Shown: positions 10,791 to 21,110 of the stretch, in pieces
Layout: every line of letters begins with the position of its first letter
How positions within the stretch are numbered: position 1 is the first letter of the stretch
Origin: Haplomitrium mnioides
Lineage: Eukaryota; Marchantiophyta; Haplomitriopsida; Calobryales
Assembly (NCBI GenBank): GCA_049999725.1
Contig: JBNGIS010017350.1
Coordinates: 1-42,118, forward strand
Length of the DNA stretch: 42,118 bases
Direction: 5' to 3'
Translations under genes and position numbers: made by a program
Notes under the pieces: generated by a model
Database searches by the model: none
What the model was told of the DNA's origin: nothing
The model's input: only the letters and a program-made list of their open reading frames with translations

Positions 10791-12542
10791 CTTTGTCGGA
10801 CTCCAAGACAAATTTTTCTCGCAAAGATTTTATTTCTTTGCATGTTTCACAATTTGCAAATCTATTGCATTTTGGAATTTTTTACATTTGGAAAATGAGT
10901 TCTCCAATGTTTTGTAAGACTCGAGAAACTAAGAATGCAATGGGAATCTTTCTCTTTCAAATAAGTTATGTAGTAGTCATAAACTTCCTATTTTGTAAAA
11001 TTATCGGGCAAGTTATAAACTTCGGCATTCTCTCGCAGTGTCTCTAGAAAAAATTGTATACCCATTACGCACAAAAACTCCTTTAGTAGATGGTTCTCTT
11101 TTTCTAAAAATACCTCTAGAATCTGCATTTCTGAGATTTTGAATCCTTTGGATTCTATCATTCCCTACTGCTAATATTAATTTGAAGGCTCTTCTACAAA
11201 CAAAGGTACCACCAAGCAAAGTAAACCGATTGTCAACATCAGAGTCTTTTCTTAGTATTCTCTACTGTAGTATAATATATCGATTCTTCATGCTCTATCA
11301 AAAGTACGTTTCTCTCACAGTTTTCAAAAAATCTATCTTGTAGAATGATAAGCAATTATTTTGACAACATGAAATTCTCTTCAATTTAGAAATTGACATT
11401 GGATCGAGCTTTTTCTTCACAAAGCTCTAATTAGAATGGACTTTCTGCATAGAAATTTCATGTAAGATGTTTACATATTTGGGTTTTGGGCCAGACAAAG
11501 AATTCTTATGTTGTGTTGGATGATTCGATCCATAAGCGAATTCAGCAATAGGAGATAATTCATCAAGAAGATCTTGATCATCATTGTAGACATTGTTTGC
11601 TCCATTGCAAAATAATTTTGAGAGATAAGGTTCTTCTTAGGGATTGGGAGAAATGCACCATTCCAAAACAGAATCTTGATCAATATCTCGATTAGAAAGA
11701 AATGTTTTTTGTAGCAAAATCAATGCCTTTGGCGATAGCTCCAAAGAAATGTTGATTGATTGAGACTCTTTTGCTAGAATTGTTTCTCAAATTGTCAACT
11801 TAAGACTTCTCCAAAAGAGTTTGGTTTGTTTCAGATGTCCCAATCTCCTTGCAAGATGCAACTTGAAATGAAATCACTTGTTGTTTGACTGGTGCTATCA
11901 GAGACAGGAAATCATCTCCAAAATTAAAATTTTCCACAAATTGTATGTTTTTTGTGTTTTTAACAAACACACTTTGATCATGAATATCGAGGTCTCCTTT
12001 AGATAAGGATGAAGAAAGGTCTACAACCGTTTGGAATTTTTGTGTTGAACATTTTCTTGCTGATATGTTAGAATACTCAGAAGAAAGATTCAACTTCGAC
12101 CGCTTGAAGAGCAACAAATATCTTGTATTAGATAAAGTTTGTTTCTTTAATTCTCTGCGAGCACTAGGTTCCCTCTTTGATTCTTTGTGCGCAAGTTGTT
12201 CACTCGTTAATCTTATACGTGCATTGGATTTACTCGTTAATCTTATGCGCACATTGTATTCACTCCTTGACCCTATCCGCGCATAGGGTTGAGTCACTGA
12301 TCCTATGCGTGCATGGAGTTCACCTTCTCAATCATTTTGGGCAAAGCTATATGATTAAGCAGAAGCTAGTTTTTTTTTTCCAATATACTTGCCATCACAC
12401 TTGACGCTTTTGGTACTCCATCGCTTACCTCCAAATAATTGTTGTTTGAACAAATCTCAATATGTTTATTAAAAGTAACACTTTTTTGTGAAGAGGAATC
12501 TTGGAATTTTAATCTCTTCTTGCATTTAAAAACTCTAGCCAT
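10791..12542 (-). pseudogene. Gene A copy 1: 5' exon of a DUF7869-type transposase-like gene, broken
   Basis: The minus strand opens with ATG at 12542 (MARVFKCKKRLKFQD) and continues through frameshifts into the clearest intact stretch, 12297-11800. That stretch has four or five in-frame decapeptide repeats (ARIGSRSEYN, VRIRLTSKSN, ARIRLTSEQL) encoded by the palindromic minisatellite, then a Ser/Asp-rich part. Around 11219-11013 lies GTFVCRRAFKLILAVGND, the segment that in this transposase group follows a Cys-rich N-terminal region. The exon ends at 10791 with GACAAAG before GTAACC, matching the splice site of copy 2. At least four frameshifts or stops. The catalytic core is missing from this copy. 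The family call rests on copy 2. Confidence 0.65.
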
Positions 12543-12998
12543 TAGAAAGGCTCACAAAAATCAAGTACTTCAAGAAACTATTTTAACAAATATTATAAAC
12601 CTCTTACGACCCACTTAAGAGATGTGTTTTTCAAGAAATTTTGCAAAACAACAAAATTGGGAACTTTTTGTGAAGAACATAATAAAAAGAAATTGGAAGG
12701 ATGAAACCAAATGATGCTTTATATACTAGCATTATTTTTGCACCACACGAACCTACATGTCAAGAGCTTTGCAAATCAATTTTTGACGTGAAAAGGCATT
12801 TTTTGGAATTTAGCTATAAAAGGAGCATCTGTGGAAAGTTTCTCTCCATTGTCGCGAGTTTTGTTTTTGGTTTTTGTTTTCTTGTCATTTTTTTTTGCAT
12901 TTATTTCTTTTTTTTGCCCTTTCCAGACTTCTGAGTTTTGTGAACTTTTGTTTATTACATTTTCACCTCCAATTGTACCTATTTCTATCGTCTTGAGA
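12543..12998. promoter_or_regulatory. Shared divergent promoter region of genes A and B, copy 1
   Basis: The starts of gene A (minus, 12542) and gene B (plus, 12999) are about 456 bp apart and point away from each other. The interval is conserved with 25352-25748 in copy 2, including stretches with no open frame. On the A side, AAGAGGTTTATAATATTTG is conserved in both copies. The B-side TATA box is listed separately. A single intergenic region for both genes suggests joint expression, by inference only. Confidence 0.6.
12815..12822 (+). promoter_or_regulatory. TATA box of gene B, copy 1
   Basis: TATAAAAG lies in GGAATTTAGCTATAAAAGGA, about 180 bp before the B start at 12999. The counterpart in copy 2 (25476-25469, minus) is also TATAAAAG in the same context. 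Conservation between diverged copies supports function in the ancestor. Confidence 0.65.
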
Positions 12999-13419
12999 AT
13001 GGAACCTCAAGGAAATTTTTCCCAACCTACTCGACCTACTCAACCAAAGCCATATAGGTATTGAGATGTTTTCAAGGCTTTAGAGCCTGAAAAACTGGAG
13101 TGGAATTGGCTTGTTAATTACTACTCCCTGAAAGACCTTGATCAACATCTTTACCTTTTTGCTAGTGAAGGTGAGAAATTCAATTTGGGTCTTCTAGTCC
13201 AAATCACGATGATCCGTGAAGGCCATAAAGCCAATATGGGGCTGCACAAGCAGCCCCAAGATGCAATTACCATTTACTGTGCAAATCGCAAACGATTTTC
13301 TTTTTCTGAGTTTAAGGAGAGGGACATTTTTGTTAAACATCTTTAGGCAACAAAGGAAGATGGCAAGGTAAATTTTGAAAACCCTTTTTCATTTGTTTCC
13401 TTTTTTACTAACTCGGAAA

Positions 13420-13470
13420 TCCCAAGTCCATGCGCGTATGGTTATTGGAGTCTATGTACGCATAAACTGC
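13420..13470. repeat. Single palindromic minisatellite unit in gene B intron 1, copy 1
   Basis: CCAAGTCCATGCGCGTATGG and GTCTATGTACGCATAAACTG are two degenerate units. Intron 1 is only 167 bp here, against 344 bp in copy 2, where the unit is amplified. Confidence 0.6.
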
Positions 13471-15004
13471 ATTGTCTTATCTTTTGCTTTGAATACTTGT
13501 ACTTGTTTCTAATCGTTTTTTATTTTGTTTTCAGTTTACTTAGTTTCTGGCGGATTTCATTGATGGCTACAAAGACGCAAAGCGTATTGAGCATGATTTC
13601 ATCAAGTTACCCATCCACATCAATATTCTGAAGCCCAAGCAGGGCGTTAACATTCAACAACTAGTGCCGCATTCGAGCACGACTATATTTTCAGCTCACA
13701 CGGCAAGCCTTTCTGCCCAAAAAAAAGAAAGGAGGTGGAGCAAGCTGAGGCTCCCTGAAAGAAGAAACAGGCAGTCTAGAAGAAAAAGCCTCTTCTAGTA
13801 CCAGTCATTGAAGAGGAGCCAGACCCCTCTAAATCTCCAATAAGGTCATTTTTTGTTGCCTTTTTGTCTTCAGCACTAAGCAGCTCAGGGCAAGAATTAG
13901 AGCCGGAGCCAGTTCGGGGTCCAATGTCAAAAGAAAAAAGGCAATCCCACAAGGGGTTGCAAACTTTCCAGGAATGGGAGCAAGTGGACCCTCAAATAGT
14001 GTCTGAGGCAGACAAAAACAAAACAGGGAGTCTACAATCTAGCAATGCGGAGTCCGCAAAGAAACAATCACCATTAGGCTGGAGAACTTGAATATGCCAA
14101 AACTTGGAATGGACAATTGGGGGCCTTTCCAGATCGGAAGGCTAAATGAAGATTTAGTTGAGCTTCTAACAAAGAGAATGCTCACAAACAAGTATGCGCA
14201 TAGTCTTTTCATTGTTGTTGTTGACCCAAAGTGTGGGTTAAAGGACATCAGAGTTCGATATTAAAAATCTGGCAAGTATCGCTACGAGATTACAAGAGGC
14301 AATCATAGTGTTGCAGTGAGGCAGTTTTAGATCACAAAATACGGAGCAAAGAATCTGGCACTATCGCTCTACAATTGTTTTGTGTACGTGGGCTTTACAC
14401 CAACATAGGCCCGTATTTTTGCAACTCATAAAAACTACAACCAAAGGTATAGGCTAGAAGAATTGGTGCTAGAAACCTTGGAGACCAAACCCAAGTCCAT
14501 AGTTGAGAAGACAGTAACTTCTCAAGACAACTAGTTCTAGCTTGCGTTCAGAAGTGGTGAGCTCTAGGATCTACAATAGAGCATATTTTTTGATGTGGGA
14601 GAAGAATACTGTTAAGGGCCAGAAGATGAAGGCTGAAGGATCTCTTAGAATGGAGGACATGAAGTGGACACCTTGCAGGTCCCTTTAGGGTCTTCTTGAT
14701 GAAGTTAAAATTTCAGTTTTGAAGCGCATGGAAGCCGAAGAGCATTCAATGGATGAAATATCTCGGGGGGTAGAGAGACATGAAGTTTTGGCAGTGATGG
14801 TAAAAAGTTTTTGTTCAAAAGTTTACTGCAGCAGCTGGGAGGAAGCAAGAGAGGAGTACCCTCTCCACACTAAGGAATCCAAGATGGCTGCTTTATATTC
14901 TAGCTTTGAGAAGCTTTTGGTTAGTTTTTCTTTTTACTTTGAATTCATTTCTTTGGAGTTGCAGTGAATTTACGCTAAGTTGTCTTTGGTTCTGATAAAA
15001 TAGG

Positions 15005-15505
15005 TTTTGAGTTCCTTCGTGCAAGGACTATGAAGTCCATACACGCATGGAATTCTTAGTCTCTTCGCAACTATACTTCATAGTCAAAGCACGTCTGGAC
15101 TTCACAACCCATGGGCACTAAGACTTTACAGTCCATACGCGAATGGACTACACAATCCTTCCCCGCTTGAACTGCATAGTCATAGCGCGCTTGCCTTGGA
15201 GGTCAATGCGCGCCTGGACTTCTAGTTCTTGGCACACGATTACTCAAATGTCCAAGCGCGGCTTGCTTTACAAGTATTGGCTCGTCTGGATTGCTACGTC
15301 TATGCGTGCATGGATTGCAAAGTCCAAGCAAGCTTGGTCTACTAATTCTTAGCGCGTATAGATTATGAAGTCCATGCGCGTATGAACGATCAAAGACTTT
15401 GAAGTCCAAGCCCTCCTTGGCAGCAAAGTCTATGTGCGCATGAACTTTGAAGTCCTTTGGCGCATTGACTTCTTTGTCCATGCGAGCATGGAATTCAATG
15501 TCCCT
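15005..15505. repeat. CpG-rich palindromic minisatellite in gene B intron 2, copy 1
   Basis: About 15-18 degenerate units of 24-30 bp around TCCATGCGCGCATGGA, many self-complementary (TCCATACGCGAATGGA, GTCAATGCGCGCCTGGACTT). The array fills most of the 688-bp intron. It is GC- and CpG-rich in AT-rich surroundings. Open frames such as 15203-15535 (minus) are read-throughs. Confidence 0.88.
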
Positions 15506-17039
15506 CTTAGTTTGGAGTCTAAGGTATTTGTTCATATTTTCTTTCTCTCTCTAGTCTTAAATTTCTTTTTGTCTCCTCTTGTATTTTTCCGTTTTTGTTG
15601 TTTATAGGAGGACAAAACGTTCAAATGTCAGCTTGCAAAATTATTGACTGTAGTTGCCAAAGGTCAAAAAAGATCAAGGGTTGAAGAAGACCCTGAAGAT
15701 CAGGACTAGGCCTCCATATTTGTTTCCTATCCTCCAGCTTTTTTGCTTTATTGCCAAAGAGCTAGAGAGTGGAAATCAAGGCAACAAAGCGATGTTGTAT
15801 CTCTTCCAACTAATGGAGTTGTAAGAGACAAGGACAAGGACTTATTGTCCTATGTCAATGGTCTCAACGTGGCATTTTACCAAGTCCACAAGGAGGCCAA
15901 CGCTCGTCAATTGAAGAGATTTGTGAAATCTAGGTATTTCACTTTGGCGATTGCGGATATTCCTTACGATTACAACCTTAAGGAATGCAAGCATGACGAT
16001 TCTAAACCTTTTTTCCAAAGATGACATTTTTGACATGGCATCATCTTTTGCAGAAATCACAACGTCGGATTTTTGGTCATTTTTAATTATACATTCGTCG
16101 CAACAATTTGGTATCGTTGAGGATGCCTTTTTGGAAGCTTGTTATGCTATCGACCACAACATCTGGCAAGTTCTTCTTTGATTTTTTTAGTTTATCTTGT
16201 TTAGTTTTCCTACACTTTGTTTACATTGTTTGACTTGTTTGTTTTTCTTATTGTAGAGACAAAAGTAGCATTCATCATTCCGGTGGTCTTAGAACTACGC
16301 ACGCCTACGAGTATTGGACTGTGGGCTACTAGACAAATGAAGGAAAGAGGAGCATGAGGCTTTTTAATTTGCAGCCTGCTCCTACAACTAGTCTGCCTTG
16401 ACAAATAATGTGTAGTGTTTCTAGTTGTCCTATGGTTTTGGCGAAACTTAAACATTCAAGAGATGATGCTCTTGTCCATGTTTATCAAAAGCCGCAAGCT
16501 CTTTACAAATTTTTATTGACCATTTGTCAATAGAGCAGGATTGGATCTTAGATTTTTGCTCTAGATTCAGCACATGCCTTGTCTGTGCTTTAAAGTTAAT
16601 GGGAAACTACATCGCTATGGAATGTAATAGACGTCAGTCTATTTACATTCCTCAAAGAGTTTTGACGATGGCTTCTTTGCCATCCAATGTGATAGAGTCA
16701 CAAATAGTTTATGCATACCATAAGGAACCTTTTCCTCCTAATACTGCAAGTGCTACTAGTGATTTTGTTGCCATCTCTGGGACTAGAAAGTCTCGGCAAG
16801 AGTCTTTAGCAGTTGCAAATACTTAGCCACTAGATTTAGATGAGACAATTCCTATGGAAGAGGATAGAGCCGGAGCATCTGTTTGAAGAAATTGTTTTAT
16901 TAATAAAGTATTTTTCTACAAGGTTTTATTTGCTAAAGTTTCAACTTGTTGCACTCCCAATCCATTTAAAGTCTTTTCATCACGATTCAATTTGGTGCGC
17001 AAAATGGTTTTTGAACAAAACGATTTGGTTTTTTTGAAA

Positions 17040-17344
17040 ATTAGTGAGGAAGTCTATGCTGGCATGGAAGTTCACTTTCCTTTTTCATTTTTTTTGTTTC
17101 TTCTTAGACGATCTTTTGCATTCATTGCTTCCGATTACTCAGCAGTACTAGATCGCTTCAATTGTCCATGCGGGCATGGGCTTCAATTTTTGAAGCTCGA
17201 GCTAGCTGTAGTTGTCCTTATGCACAAGTATCTTTCCAACAAAGAGTGTCTACACTTGGGCCTAAGTTATCCATCTCGGCATAGGCTTCAACAATCTTTT
17301 CACATATTTGCTTCAATAATCTTCTTATGCCAACACTTTAGGGT
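17040..17344. repeat. 3' tail of gene B copy 1 with degenerate minisatellite
   Basis: After the gene B stop, homology to copy 2 fades near 17010. Isolated units such as GTCCATGCGGGCATGGGCTT remain, and the stretch ends in ACTTTAGGG and a T run. Copy 2 has an expanded array at the equivalent place (20760-21110). Confidence 0.55.
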
Positions 17345-17717
17345 TTTTTTTTCAAGTTTTTTTTAGAAAATTTTTGAATGTTTTAATCAAATTTTCAAAT
17401 TATAGATATCATTTTTAAAAAAAATTATTTAACAACAAATGTCATATAAATGTTTCCATATTATTTGTTTGTTGATGCTCATTCTTTTGAAAGATGAAAT
17501 TATAGATGTAATATTGTTCAAATACTCATAAGAAAACTTGTTTTGAATACATTTTGCACTCAAAGTGAGCTTTTTTATATACATAGTTACATTTTATTTA
17601 CAAACGAATATTACTAGAGTGAAAATCATGATTTTTTATGCCTAAATTAAAAAATTGATTTCTGAGAGTGAAAATTGAAATAAGAACCCAGTAGCGGTTT
17701 GTGGTTCAAAGTAGCGA
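17345..17717 (-). repeat. B-side terminus of transposon copy 1
   Basis: Read on the minus strand from about 17717: CGCTACTTTGAACC, then ACCGCTACTGGGTTC, then TTATTTCA and about 340 bp of AT-rich sequence. The same order occurs on the plus strand at 20359 and at 42024. In all three places the motif is where unrelated flanking sequence meets AT-rich element sequence. Two CCGCTACT boxes about 20 bp apart, one inside a GAACC/GGTTC inverted repeat, look like transposase-binding repeats (inference). Confidence 0.65.
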
Positions 17718-20358
17718 CTGTTTAGAACCTTTTTGTTGCTAAGGAATCCATGCACGCATGGACTCCCGAGTCCATGCACGTATGGATTCTAGTGCATCTT
17801 TGGGCCTAGAATAGAGGTTGAAACACCAAAAGTCCTTCTTAAACTTTGACAAATGGTTTTATTAAGTCATTGACCATTTCTTTCTTTTTTGTTTTCAGTT
17901 TTCTCAATATTTGTCAAACTTTGTTAATGCTTACTCGAACGCAAAGCTAGTAGAAAGAGACTTTATCAAATTCGCCATCAGTATAAACCTTTTGAAAGTG
18001 AAGCAAGACGTACATATTCAACAACTTATGTCACATCCAAACGCGACGACCATGACAATGGTAGCAATAGATGGACCATTTGTTGCCGAAAAAAGAAAGG
18101 AGGTGGAGCCAACCGAGGTTTCAAAAAAGAAAAAACAGACTCTACCAAAGAAAAAGCTTGTACCCCCACTTCCTATTGAAGAGGAGCCAGTCCCATCCCC
18201 TTCTCTAATCGATCCTTCTTCGGCAACCCCTTCATATTCCACTTCTAGTAACTCAGAGGAGGAAGTAGAGCTGAGGCCACTACAGACTCCAACATCAAGA
18301 TCAAAAAGGCAATCGCACAAGGGTATGAAGACGTTTTAGGACCGAGAGTAGGTGGATCCTCAAACAGTGTATGAGGAAGACAAAACAAGATTAGGGAGTT
18401 TGAAATTCAACGGTGTAGAGTTTGGGAGGAAACCATCACAATTAGGTTGGAGAATTTAAGCCTTTTGAAACTTGGAATGGATAACTAGGGGCCATTCCAG
18501 ATTAGAAGGTTGAATGAGGATTTTGTGGAGCTTCTAGCACAAAGAATGCTTGCAAAGAAGTATGTGCACAATTTTTTCATTATGGTTGTGGACTTGAAGT
18601 GCGGGTTAAGGGATAAGTTAGAGTTGGACATCAAGAACCTTGACAAGTACAAATAAGAGATTCCATGAGGCGATCATAGTGTTGCCGCAAGGCAATTTTT
18701 AATTACCAAATATGGAGCAAAAAACCCCATGCTTTTGTTTTGCAATTGTTATGTGTACGTGGGGCTTACACCAATAGAAGCCTGCATCTTTGCAATTGAT
18801 GATAACTACGACCAATGTTACAAGTTGGAAATGATGTCCATTCAAAAGGTCGAGTATTGGCATTGGAGGTACATATAGAGTGGGATGGTATCATCCCACA
18901 AATTGAAAGGAGAATTGATGTTGGATACTTTGGAGATAAAACCAAAGTCCACTCTTGATAAGACTGCTATATCTCAAGACAATTGGTTCCTTCTTGCGCT
19001 TCAAAGTGGAGAGCTCTAGGAGTTACAATAGAGCACATTTACAATATGGGAAAAAATACAGTGAAGGGTCAAAAACCAAAGACCAAAGGATCTTTGAGAA
19101 TAGAAGACATAAAGTGGACATTGTGGAGGTCTCTTCAGAGTCTTCTTGACAAAATTAAAATATCAATTTTCAAATGGGTGGAAGCTAGAGAGCTTTCAAT
19201 TGAAGAAATGTCTCATGAACTTAAAAGACATAAAGTTTTGGTGGTGATGGTTAAATCTTTTTGCTCCGATGTGTACTGCAGCTTGTGAGAGAAAGCAAAG
19301 GTGGAGTATCCCATCCACACACATGAGTCAAAGATGTCCTCAATTTACTCAAGCTTTGAGAAATTGTTGGTAAGTTTTTTCCCTTTCTTTAAATATGTTT
19401 CAAAAGTTTTATTGAATTTTTTAAAGGTTATCAAGTCTATGCATATATGAACCACTCTTCCCTTTTAAAGTCAAGGTCTTTGTTTTTGTTTTCTCCTTTT
19501 ATTTTTTCCTCCTTGCTTTGAATAGGAGGACAAAATGTTCAAACAATAGCTTGCTAAAAAATTGATGACCGCTGCAAAAGGCGAAAGAGATCTAGGCTCG
19601 AAGAAGCCCTTGAAGATCAAGACCATATTCCTACTCTTGTATCACACCCTATTGTTTTCCTGCTCTATGGCCAGAAAGCTAAAGAGTGGAAGTCAAGGCA
19701 ACAAAATGATGTTACTGTTTCTCTAACTAAGTCTAACTTGTTTCTATCAAGTCAACAGGGAGGCCAATGCTCAATAATTGAAGGGCTTGGTGAAACCTAG
19801 ATGTTTCACTTTAGCAATTACTAATATTCATTATGGGTATAACCTTTAGGATTGAAAGCATGATGATTTCCAACCCTTCACAAAGGACGATATTTTTGAC
19901 ATGGTTTTTTCTTGTGCAGTTGTTACAACTTCCAATTTTCAGTCTTTTGTTGTAATTCATTCTTCTCAACGATTCAACATCGTGGAGGATGCTCTTTTGG
20001 AGGTTTGTTGTACCATCAACCTTGGCATTTGGTAAGTTTTATTTTTTCATACTTTAGTTTATCTTGTCTATTTTTCCTTTACTTTCTTTCTAATGTCTAA
20101 TTTGTTTTTTTGTTACTACAAGGACCAAAATAACATTCATCATTCAAGTAGTCCTAGAGTCACTCACGCCCACAAGCACTAGGCTGTAGGCTATTGGATA
20201 AAGGAGGGCAAGCAGAGCATGAAGCTTTTCAACTTGCAATCCAATGATGCAAGCAATTGTTCTTCAAAGATTATGGGAGTATTCTTAGTTGCCTAGCTAT
20301 TATGGCTAGGCTTAAGCATCTAGAAGATGATGCTCGTGTGAGTATGTACTAAAAAAAG
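17718..20358 (+). mobile_element. Transposon copy 3, internal fragment of gene B
   Basis: A third gene B fragment in the orientation of copy 1, from within intron 1 to within exon 4. It is bounded on both sides by outward-pointing termini of copies 1 and 2. The right break is in the codons of the YQKP motif (GTACTAAAAAAAG before CCGCTACT). The simplest reading is that copies 1 and 2 inserted into, or beside, an older copy; no target-site duplication can be tested because the far ends are not visible. Confidence 0.6.
17740..20358 (+). pseudogene. Gene B copy 3: methyltransferase-like gene, exons 2-4, broken and truncated
   Basis: Exon 2 begins at 17899 after a T-rich stretch ending TTTTCAG and runs to 19369; exon 3 is 19526-20031; exon 4 starts at 20123 and is cut at about 20358. 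The opening 142 residues of exon 2 (to 18339) are intact and give the best view of the linker: KKRKEV-type basic patches, Pro/Glu-rich runs, then acidic SNSEEEVELR. This linker could hold a nuclear localisation signal. The catalytic position reads NIHY instead of DIPY (in FTLAITNIHYGYNL), so this copy lost the tetrapeptide, and the SAM-binding loop is missing. Intron 2 is 156 bp without an expanded minisatellite, so expansion in copies 1 and 2 is probably secondary. Two minisatellite units at 17747-17792 remain in intron 1. Confidence 0.65.
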
Positions 20359-20740
20359 CCGCTACTTTGAACTAGGAACCGCTACTGAGTTCCTATTTCA
20401 CTTGGTACTCACAAATATTATTTTTTATGATCTGGTATTGAAAAACATCAATTTTACATTTGTGATCTTTTCTTTGCAAAGAAAATCATTTTTTAGAAAT
20501 AAAAATTGCTTATTTTACATTGACATTATATTTTAAAAACTTCTTTACAATAAACACCTACAATAAAAAGCATTTTATTATTGAAATATTTTATTAAAAC
20601 CTCACACTATTTTGAATACACTAAATTCATCCAAAAAAAAAAGCACATATATCTTTTTTTTGAAAAAAATTATATGCAAACGTTGATGTTTACTTGCGTA
20701 GGGACTTTGAACCAAACTATGAGTGTTATAGCTGTTAAAT
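20359..20740 (+). repeat. B-side terminus of transposon copy 2
   Basis: CCGCTACTTTGAACTAGG at 20359, then AACCGCTACTGAGTTCC, TATTTCACTTGG and ACTCACAAATATTATTTTTT, then AT-rich sequence to about 20740. It aligns in order with the minus strand from 17717 and the plus strand from 42024. Confidence 0.68.
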
Positions 20741-20759
20741 CCTAAGCAAGAAGAGACTA

Positions 20760-21110
20760 AAAATTAGAACCCTAAAGCCTATACACGCATAGACTTTGAA
20801 CGAGAATCCTAAAGTCTAGGCGTGCATAAACTCTGAACGAGAACAATAAAGCTAGACACGCATAAGCTCCAAACAAGAACCCTAAAGCCTAGTGCGCTTA
20901 GACTCTAAACTAGACCCTAAAGCCTATGTGTGCATAGACATTGATAGAGAACCCTAAAGCCTAGACATGTAGGGACTCTGAACAAGAACCTTAAAGCTTA
21001 TGTACGCATAGACTCCGAACAAGAACTCTAAAGCTTATGTGCGTATAGACAATAAAAAAGAACCCTAAAGCCTAGGCGGCTAGAGATTGCTAAAGCTCAT
21101 GTCCGCAGGA
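20760..21110. repeat. About 40-bp minisatellite with telobox-like AACCCTAAA
   Basis: About nine units of the form AACCCTAAAGCCTAGACACG, then CATAGACTCTGAACAAG. The palindromic CGCGCAT core is related to the intron minisatellite. Each good unit carries AACCCTAAA, identical to the plant telobox and to 1.3 plant telomere repeats. It lies between the gene B stop and the element terminus. Confidence 0.8.

Larger units (their letters stand above)
12999..16886 (+). pseudogene. Gene B copy 1: amino-DNA-methyltransferase-like gene, four exons, broken
   Basis: Exons inferred by comparing three copies: 12999-13367, 13535-14919, 15608-16165 and 16257-16886, about 980 codons. Introns end in TTTTCAG, TTTATAG and TTGTAG; intron 3 starts with GC instead of GT. 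Exon 1 has a conserved domain (LEWNWLVNYYSLKDL, IYCANRKRFSF). Exon 2 has a Lys/Pro/Glu-rich linker and a second domain. Exon 3 ends in FTLAIADIPYDYNLKE (DIPY at 15956-15967), followed by FWSFLIIHSSQQFGIVEDA. Exon 4 has DALVHVYQKPQALY and, after a frameshift near 16520, DWILDFCSRFSTCLVCALKL. The order, catalytic tetrapeptide before the SAM-binding loop, and the QKP segment before that loop match beta-order N6A/N4C DNA methyltransferases. The glycines of the loop are lost here but present in copy 2. Stops occur in every exon. Methylation target unknown. Confidence 0.68.
10390..17717 (+). mobile_element. DNA transposon copy 1 (genes A minus, B plus), A-side truncated
   Basis: This region is, base by base, the reverse-complement relative of 20359-27830. 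It holds the first exon of transposase-like gene A on the minus strand, a shared intergenic region, and all four exons of methyltransferase-like gene B on the plus strand. These are followed by a minisatellite tail (17040-17344), an AT-rich stretch, and the terminal motif ending at about 17717. The core of gene A that copy 2 carries beyond its intron is absent here; homology stops inside the intron near 10390-10480. Both genes are broken. Identity to copy 2 is roughly 80-90% by eye in exons. The orientation given is that of gene B. Confidence 0.75.

Noticed and set aside
15143-15535. Frames rich in MRAWT or HARMD repeats, and similar ones at 22756-23056
   Set aside because: Translations of the palindromic intron minisatellite on either strand; position between conserved splice sites shows they are intronic.
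15940-16680. MT-A70 (METTL3/METTL4-type) RNA or DNA adenine methyltransferase
   Set aside because: Those have DPPW and the catalytic motif after the SAM loop in a different arrangement; here the tetrapeptide is DIPY and lies upstream of a QKP segment and the SAM loop.
20760-21110. Interstitial telomere
   Set aside because: AACCCTAAA occurs once per about 40-bp unit, not as contiguous TTTAGGG repeats.
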